Part shown: positions 59,479 to 64,000 of the stretch, piece by piece
Numbering within the stretch: the stretch's first letter is position 1
How the letters are laid out: each line of letters opens with the position of its first letter
From: Actinoplanes sp. KI2
Lineage (GTDB): Bacteria > Actinomycetota > Actinomycetes > Mycobacteriales > Micromonosporaceae
Direction: 5' to 3'
Length of the DNA stretch: 64,000 nt
NCBI RefSeq assembly: GCF_025630775.1
Contig: NZ_JAOSZE010000012.1
Span: 148,143-212,142, forward strand
Program-made: the position numbers and the translations under genes
The notes under the pieces: model-generated
Seen by the model: the letters and a program-made list of their open reading frames with translations, nothing else
What the model was told of the DNA's origin: nothing
The model's database searches: none

Positions 59479-60996
59479 TCACACCGTGTCACCGGAGGTC
59501 GGCAGCAGGACCCGGAAAGTGGCCCCTCCGCCGCGTGGCGCGTCCAGCTCGACCCACCCTCCGTGACCATGAACGATGGCCGCGACGATGGACAGGCCCA
59601 GGCCGGAGCCGCCGCCCTTGCCGCGGGTGCGGCTGGAGTCGGCCCGGTACAGCCGCTCGAAGACCCGGGGCGCGTGCGCGGCCGGCACGCCGGGACCGTC
59701 GTCGGTCACCTCGAAGACGGCCAGCGGCAGGCCGGGACGCACGGTGGCCGGCCCGGACAGCACGGTGGCCGCCCGCGGCGGGCGGGCCGGCAACCGCCCG
59801 ACCCGGACGGTGACCTGGGCCCGGCTCGGGGTGTGCTGCAGCGCGTTGGCGACCAGGTTGGTGGCGACCTGGCGCAGGCCGTGCTCGTCGCCGAGGACGG
59901 TGGCCGGCTCGAAGGTGTCGGTGTCGTCCTCGAGCCCGGCCAGCTTGACCGGCCGGCCGGGGACCCGGGCATGCGCGTCCCGGATGGTGTCGGCGGCGAT
60001 CTCCAGCAGGTCGACCGGGCGCAGCGCCGGCGGCCGCTGCTGGTCCAGCCGGGCCAGCATCAGCATGTCCTCGACCAGCACGCCCATCCGGCCGGCCTCG
60101 CCCTCGATCCGGCTCATCGTCTCGTCCAGCGCCGGGCCGGGCGGGGCGCCCCCGCGCCGGTACAGCTCGGCGAAGCCGCGGATCGAGGTCAGCGGCGTGC
60201 GCAGCTCGTGCGACGCGTCCGCCACGAACTGCCGCAGCCGGCGCTCGCTGGTGGTCCGCGCGTCGACCTCGGCCTCGATCCTGGTCAGCATGGAGTTGAG
60301 CGCGAGCCCGAGCCGGCCCGGCTCGGTGTGCGAGTCGGTGTCGGCGACCCGGCCGGAGAGGTTGCCGGCCGAGATGTCGGTCGCCAGCCTCTCCATGTCG
60401 GTGAGCGGGCGCAGGCCGAGCCGCACCACGAACCAGGCGCCGCCGGCCAGCAGGGCCAGCACCAGCGCCGAGACGCCGGCGTCGATCAGCAGCAGCTGGT
60501 CGGTGGTCTGCTGCACCTCGGAGAGCGAGAGCCCGACCACCGCATAGCCGCCGCCGTAATGGTCGGGCACGGCGATCACCCGCCAGTCGGCGCTGCCGTC
60601 GGCGGCCGCGATCGTGTACGGCTGCGCGGCCGCCGCGTGGGCCCTGACCTCGGCGATCGGCTCGACCGGGGGCCGGGTGCTGTCGGCCGGCAGGCTGCGG
60701 GCCGGGTCGAGCAGGCCGGCCGCGTCGTAGACGTACATGACCTGTTCGGGGCCGAGCCGGCCGAGGCGGCCCCGGGGGACGTACGGAAGTCCGGGGTGCT
60801 CGTCGGCGAACGGACGGATCATCCCGCGCAGCTGGTCGTCGATCCGGCCGAGCAGGTAGGTGCGGATCAGCACGAGCCCGGCGGTGTTGGCGACGACCAG
60901 CGCGACCGCGGCCAGCGCGCCGACCACCAGGACGAGCCGGGCGCGCAAAGTCCAGTGGCCCCACCGCCGCGGTCGCCAGCGGAGCCGGAATATCAC
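59479..60996 (-). CDS. OmpR-partner sensor histidine kinase
   Basis: A 505-residue kinase. Helix 1 (about 22-47), an extracytoplasmic sensor domain (about 48-190) and helix 2 (about 195-215) lead to a HAMP linker. The HisKA block F-V-A-D-A-S-H-E-L-R-T-P-L has phospho-acceptor His263. The HATPase domain has N-A-L-Q-H-T-P, D-D-G-P-G-V and G-G-S-G-L-G-L-S-I-V. It begins with GTG 60996, overlapping the response-regulator stop by three bases; the GAGGAG preceding it is very close to the start, so translation likely depends on coupling. The signal is probably an envelope stress. Confidence 0.93.
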   Translation of the reverse strand: MIFRLRWRPRRWGHWTLRARLVLVVGALAAVALVVANTAGLVLIRTYLLGRIDDQLRGMIRPFADEHPGLPYVPRGRLGRLGPEQVMYVYDAAGLLDPARSLPADSTRPPVEPIAEVRAHAAAAQPYTIAAADGSADWRVIAVPDHYGGGYAVVGLSLSEVQQTTDQLLLIDAGVSALVLALLAGGAWFVVRLGLRPLTDMERLATDISAGNLSGRVADTDSHTEPGRLGLALNSMLTRIEAEVDARTTSERRLRQFVADASHELRTPLTSIRGFAELYRRGGAPPGPALDETMSRIEGEAGRMGVLVEDMLMLARLDQQRPPALRPVDLLEIAADTIRDAHARVPGRPVKLAGLEDDTDTFEPATVLGDEHGLRQVATNLVANALQHTPSRAQVTVRVGRLPARPPRAATVLSGPATVRPGLPLAVFEVTDDGPGVPAAHAPRVFERLYRADSSRTRGKGGGSGLGLSIVAAIVHGHGGWVELDAPRGGGATFRVLLPTSGDTV

Positions 60997-61754
60997 TCCT
61001 CGCCGCCGCGGGGCAGCCGCAGGGCGTAGCCGACGCCGCGGACCGTGTGGATCAGCGGCGGGTCGGTCTTGTCGATCTTGCGGCGGAGGTAGTAGACGTA
61101 CGACTCGACGATCCGGCCGTCGCCGCCGAAGTCGTACTTCCACACCCGGTCCAGGATCTGCGCCTTGCTGACCACCCGGCCCGCGTTGATCAGCAGGTAT
61201 TTCAGCAGGTTGAACTCGGTCGGCGACAGGTCGACCAGCCGGCCGGCCCGGTGCACCTCGTGCGCGTCCTCGTCCAGCTCCAGGTCGGCGTAGCGCAGCA
61301 CCCCGGCGGCCGCGGCGGCCGCCTCGGCGGCCGGCTCGGGCTGGCTGCGCCGCAGGATCGCCCGGATCCGGAGCACGACCTCCTCCAGGCTGAACGGCTT
61401 GGTCACGTAGTCGTCCGCGCCGGCCGACAGCCCGGAGATCCGGTCCTCCACCGCGTCGCGCGCGGTCAGGAACAGCACCGGCACCCGGCTGCCGGTGGCC
61501 CGCAGCCGCTTGGCGACGGCGAAGCCGTCCAGGTCGGGCAGCATCACGTCGAGCACCACCAGGTCGGGCTCGAACTCCTCCACCGCGACCAGGGCGCGGT
61601 GGCCCGAGTCGACCACCCGGACCTCGAACTCGACCAGCCGGAGCGTGGCGCTCAGCAGGGCCGAGATGTTCGGCTCGTCGTCGACGACGAGAACCCGGGC
61701 GGCCCGCATCGGGGGCTCGCTGAGAGCGACGGAGGAACGCGAATCAGACAGCAC
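60993..61754 (-). CDS. OmpR/PhoB-family response regulator
   Basis: A 253-residue regulator. The receiver domain has the acidic pair D25-D26, phosphorylation site Asp69 in V-V-L-D-V-M-L-P-D and the conserved Lys in Y-V-T-K-P-F. After an Ala/Glu-rich linker the winged-helix trans_reg_C domain (about 155-245) carries L-S-P-T-E-F-N-L-L-K-Y-L and V-E-S-Y-V-Y-Y-L-R-R-K-I-D. It is cotranscribed with the kinase. Three direct-repeat boxes nearby are its proposed targets. GTG 61754 or ATG 61709 could be the start. Confidence 0.95.
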   Translation of the reverse strand: MLSDSRSSVALSEPPMRAARVLVVDDEPNISALLSATLRLVEFEVRVVDSGHRALVAVEEFEPDLVVLDVMLPDLDGFAVAKRLRATGSRVPVLFLTARDAVEDRISGLSAGADDYVTKPFSLEEVVLRIRAILRRSQPEPAAEAAAAAAGVLRYADLELDEDAHEVHRAGRLVDLSPTEFNLLKYLLINAGRVVSKAQILDRVWKYDFGGDGRIVESYVYYLRRKIDKTDPPLIHTVRGVGYALRLPRGGEE

Positions 61755-61821
61755 TCGACAGGAATATCAACGCTACCTAGGAATTCCCTATGAATTGCGC
61801 GAGAGCGAGCTGTACTCCCCG

Positions 61822-63090
61822 TCACCAAGATCGGGCAACTTGATCACCCTCGGTGAGACCCGAGGTGATTTCGGTGTATTGGTCGCCGCGCAGGCCCACG
61901 CCGACCTTGGTCGGGACGCCGCCCTTGAGCACCGTACCGGTGTCGCCCTGGACGTTGTGCACCGCGGTGCTCGGCACCCGCAGCACGTCGGCCTTCGAGC
62001 CGGTGGTGATCTTCACGTTCGCGCTCTGGCCGACCAGCAGGTCCTTGGGAGCGTCGACGAAGGAGAGCACGACGCCGTACTTGACCATCGTGCCGTCGCT
62101 GGTGCCGGTCGGGTCGACCTGCACCACGGTCGCCTTGAAGCTCTCGCCGGGCCGGTCGGCCAGGGTGACCACACCGCTCTGCTTGACCGCGAGCCGGTCG
62201 GCGTCCGCCTCCGGGTAGTCGGCGTCGATCTGCATGTCGTAGACGTCGGCGAGGGTGATGAACGCCGACCCGGCGCTGACCTGGGTGCCCACCTTGCCGG
62301 TCACACTGATGATCTTGCCGGAGATGGGCGCGGTGATGGTGGCGCCGGCGAGCGCTTCCTCGGCCTCCTCCAGGGCGGTGGTCGCCTGGATGACCCGCTG
62401 CTGCGCGCTGAGGATCTGGTCGCCGCCGCCCTGCTGACCGCCGCCCTGCTGGCCGGAGCCGCCGCCGGCGCCGGCACAGGAGCCCGTGCCGCCGCCGTTG
62501 CCCGATCCGGAGCCCCGCGTCGAGGTGGCAGTGGCGGTCGGCTTGGCGGTCGCCGTCCTGGTCGGCGATGCGGTGGCCGTGGCCGTGGCGGTCGGCGTCG
62601 GGGAGGTGGTGGTCGTGGCCGACGGTGACGCGGTCGCCGAGGTGGCCGGCCAGGCGGCCGCGACGTTCGTGCCGCAGGCGGCGGTCGTCGACGAGGTCTT
62701 CGAGGCGGTGTCCCGGGCGTCGGTCAGCGCCGACTCGGCGTCGTCGAGCGAGCTCTGCGCGTCGTCGACCGCCTTGGCGGCGTCGGTGTCGTCGACCTTG
62801 GCGAGGGTCTGGCCGGCGCCGACCGTGCTGCCGGCCCGCACGGAGATGCTCTCCACCGTGCCCTTCACCGCGAACGAGAGACTGCGCGTCTGCGCCGGTT
62901 GCAGCGTGCCCGTGGTCGCGACCTCGGTGGTCACCGCGCCGCGGTCGACCGCCACGGTGGCGGCCGCCTTCGGCTTCTCGGTGGCGCCCGCGGTCAGCGC
63001 GTGCACCACCCCGTACCCGATCAGCGCGAGCACGACGACCGCCGCGGCGACCCAGATCCAGCGCCGACGACCGGCCAGAGCTTCACCCAT
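61822..63090 (-). CDS. Membrane-fusion (HlyD/MacA-like) protein 2
   Basis: A 422-residue paralogue of MFP1. An anchor helix (about 12-33) is followed by V-T-T-E-V-A-T-T-G-T-L-Q-P, a lipoyl half with G-S-T-V-G-A-G-Q-T-L-A-K-V-D-D, a long Thr/Pro/Ala tract and a Gly/Gln tract (together about 110 residues), then L-A-G-A-T-I-T-A-P-I-S-G-K-I-I-S-V and the barrel. Two Cys (about residues 139 and 210) sit in the low-complexity insert. The protein ends D-Q-V-A-R-S-W with no glycine-rich tail, unlike MFP1. It has no ABC partner of its own. ATG 63090 sits 47-64 bases from a response-regulator box. Confidence 0.88.
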   Translation of the reverse strand: MGEALAGRRRWIWVAAAVVVLALIGYGVVHALTAGATEKPKAAATVAVDRGAVTTEVATTGTLQPAQTRSLSFAVKGTVESISVRAGSTVGAGQTLAKVDDTDAAKAVDDAQSSLDDAESALTDARDTASKTSSTTAACGTNVAAAWPATSATASPSATTTTSPTPTATATATASPTRTATAKPTATATSTRGSGSGNGGGTGSCAGAGGGSGQQGGGQQGGGDQILSAQQRVIQATTALEEAEEALAGATITAPISGKIISVTGKVGTQVSAGSAFITLADVYDMQIDADYPEADADRLAVKQSGVVTLADRPGESFKATVVQVDPTGTSDGTMVKYGVVLSFVDAPKDLLVGQSANVKITTGSKADVLRVPSTAVHNVQGDTGTVLKGGVPTKVGVGLRGDQYTEITSGLTEGDQVARSW

Positions 63091-63136
63091 GGGCCGGAAG
63101 TGTTCCGTCCCGATCTCGCCACCGGCTCGGTCCCAC

Positions 63137-63154
63137 CTCGGAGTTCCCTCGGAG
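63137..63154 (-). promoter_or_regulatory. Direct-repeat response-regulator box, MFP2 promoter
   Basis: On the MFP2 coding strand this reads CTCCGAG-GGAA-CTCCGAG, two identical heptamers at an 11-base period, 47-64 bases upstream of the start: nearly the same distance as the box at MFP1. Confidence 0.7.
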
Positions 63155-63188
63155 CGGCGGTCCGGCCCACACAGCGCGCACACAGCGG

Positions 63189-63206
63189 CTCCGAGCGAAC
63201 TCTGAG
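63189..63206 (+). promoter_or_regulatory. Direct-repeat response-regulator box, lipoprotein promoter
   Basis: The plus strand reads CTCCGAG-CGAA-CTCTGAG, one mismatch from perfect, 73-90 bases upstream of the lipoprotein start. With the MFP2 box it forms an 18-of-20 inverted repeat centred between the two genes. Confidence 0.65.
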
Positions 63207-63278
63207 GAACATCCGACGTTCTCACCAGGTGGCCGGGCTTGGGTGGGACGTCACCTTCGACCGAGGAAAGAGGCCATC

Positions 63279-63881
63279 GTGCGCACACTCAGCTCCCGCG
63301 CGCCCCGCCGTGCGGCGGCGTTGTTCGTCGCGTCCGCCGCCGTGCTGCTGGCCGCGGCGTGCGGTGGCAGCTCGGGCTCGTCGAACGGCGGCAGTGGCGA
63401 CAGCGCCGGCGGAAACGGCCGGAACAGCGAGTTCGCGGCGTACACCGAGTGCCTGAAGAAGAACGGCGTGACCATCACGCTGCCGTCCCGCGGCCCGCGC
63501 AACGGCGCCTCCGGCGGCCCCGAGGGCGGGTTCCCCGACGGCAACGGCGCCCCGCCCTCCGGCCTGCCGCGCCCCTCCGGCAGCTTCCCCGCGGGCGGCC
63601 GCGGCGGCTTCCCGGGCGGCGGCATGTTCCGCAAGCCGGACGGTGTCGACGACGCGACCTGGCAGAAGGCGCAGGAGGCGTGCGCCTCGGTGCGACCCTC
63701 GTTCGGCGGCGGCAACCGCAACGGCGGCAACGGCATGAACGCCGCCTACCAGAACTGCCTCAAGCAGCACGGCGTCACCGCGACCGACGGCCGGCTCGAC
63801 ACCAACGACGCCACCGTGAAGAAGGCCATGGAGACCTGCAAGGTGCTCCGGCCGCAGCCGAGCGCGACACCCAGCGCCTGA
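63279..63881 (+). CDS. Secreted lipoprotein with paired CLKxxGV motifs
   Basis: A 200-residue lipoprotein. The signal peptide ends at a lipobox with Cys28 (L-L-A-A-A-C-G-G). A Ser/Gly linker leads to E-F-A-A-Y-T-E-C-L-K-K-N-G-V, a Gly/Pro/Phe-rich segment with G-G-F-P-G-G-G, and a second Y-Q-N-C-L-K-Q-H-G-V motif. Four Cys in the mature part (two in these motifs, two later: E-A-C-A-S and E-T-C-K-V) suggest two disulphides. This type of protein is common beside actinobacterial two-component/MacAB loci, but its function is unknown. AGAGG lies five bases before GTG 63279. A response-regulator box stands upstream. Confidence 0.87.
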   Translation: MRTLSSRAPRRAAALFVASAAVLLAAACGGSSGSSNGGSGDSAGGNGRNSEFAAYTECLKKNGVTITLPSRGPRNGASGGPEGGFPDGNGAPPSGLPRPSGSFPAGGRGGFPGGGMFRKPDGVDDATWQKAQEACASVRPSFGGGNRNGGNGMNAAYQNCLKQHGVTATDGRLDTNDATVKKAMETCKVLRPQPSATPSA

Positions 63882-63887
63882 TCTCCG

Positions 63888-63926
63888 CGCCGTCCCTGCC
63901 TGTCCCCCGTCTTGGCAGGGGCGGCG
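63888..63926 (+). terminator. Hairpin after the lipoprotein gene
   Basis: A 13-base-pair stem with one G-T wobble (63888-63900 with 63914-63926) begins seven bases after the stop codon. It lacks a T-tract. Confidence 0.6.
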
Positions 63927-63938
63927 TGGCCACCAAGT

Positions 63939-64000
63939 CCGGGCTGCTCGCGGCGTGAACCTCCCCCCGGCGCGTCGCGAGCGGCCCGGCTTTCGTCCTT
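63939..64000 (+). terminator. Second hairpin with T-rich tail at window end
   Basis: CCGGGC-T-GCTCGCG pairs with CGCGAGC-G-GCCCGG (63939-63952 with 63976-63989), followed by CTTTCGTCCTT. The T-rich tail makes it the better intrinsic terminator of the two after the lipoprotein gene. Confidence 0.65.

Overview
The window is bacterial chromosome of very high GC content with dense, often overlapping genes (many ATGA/GTGA junctions), frequent GTG starts, LuxR/PucR/TetR/GntR regulators, SigE-type ECF sigma factor, DUF1707, GPP34 and ThrE families. Together these point to an actinomycete, most plausibly a Micromonosporaceae-like (Actinoplanes/Micromonospora-type) organism; the genus is an inference. 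No rRNA, tRNA, CRISPR array, insertion sequence or phage gene was recognised. About 53 protein genes are supported.

Layout. 1-6.9 kb: end of a secreted DUF4360 protein, a PAS sensor kinase, a Tat-exported CrtC/lipocalin-like protein, an ECF sigma factor with its coupled membrane protein, a DUF1707 protein and a flavin monooxygenase. 6.9-11.8 kb: one giant SF1 helicase with a Vsr-like nuclease tail. 11.8-17 kb: two MMPL exporters around a TetR gene. 17-24 kb: SDR, secreted beta-propeller, PucR-type regulator, MBL hydrolase, membrane GGDEF cyclase, VOC protein and a GH16 lipoprotein. 24-28 kb: a scrambled non-coding stretch with a duplicated ftsH 3' end and an NB-ARC remnant, ftsH itself, and an unrecognised exported protein made of three 96-residue repeats.

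28-42 kb is the main metabolic block: a myo-inositol catabolic cluster read on the minus strand as one apparent 12-gene transcription unit (iolC, Cgl0158-type aldolase, iolB, iolD, mmsA, iolE, sugar-binding lipoprotein, permease, ATPase, iolG-like dehydrogenase, TIM-barrel isomerase, alditol oxidase), with a divergent GntR/UTRA regulator and a good operator palindrome between them. It supplies uptake, oxidation, dehydration, ring opening, isomerisation, phosphorylation, aldol cleavage and conversion of malonate semialdehyde to acetyl-CoA.

42-53 kb: VOC protein, secreted DxWAVG propeller, GNAT plus APC permease pair, GPP34 protein, LigB-type dioxygenase, ThrE-like exporter, TerC protein, a small protein and a large LuxR (LAL) regulator. 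53.5-55.5 kb: a GH120 beta-xylosidase. 55.6-64 kb: an envelope export/sensing locus with a MacB-type ABC transporter, two paralogous membrane-fusion proteins, an OmpR/histidine kinase pair and a secreted lipoprotein; three of its promoters share a CTCCGAG-N4-CTCCGAG box, so the locus looks like a self-contained regulon of its own response regulator. That regulon and the triple-repeat protein under a CebR-like box are the most novel-looking items.
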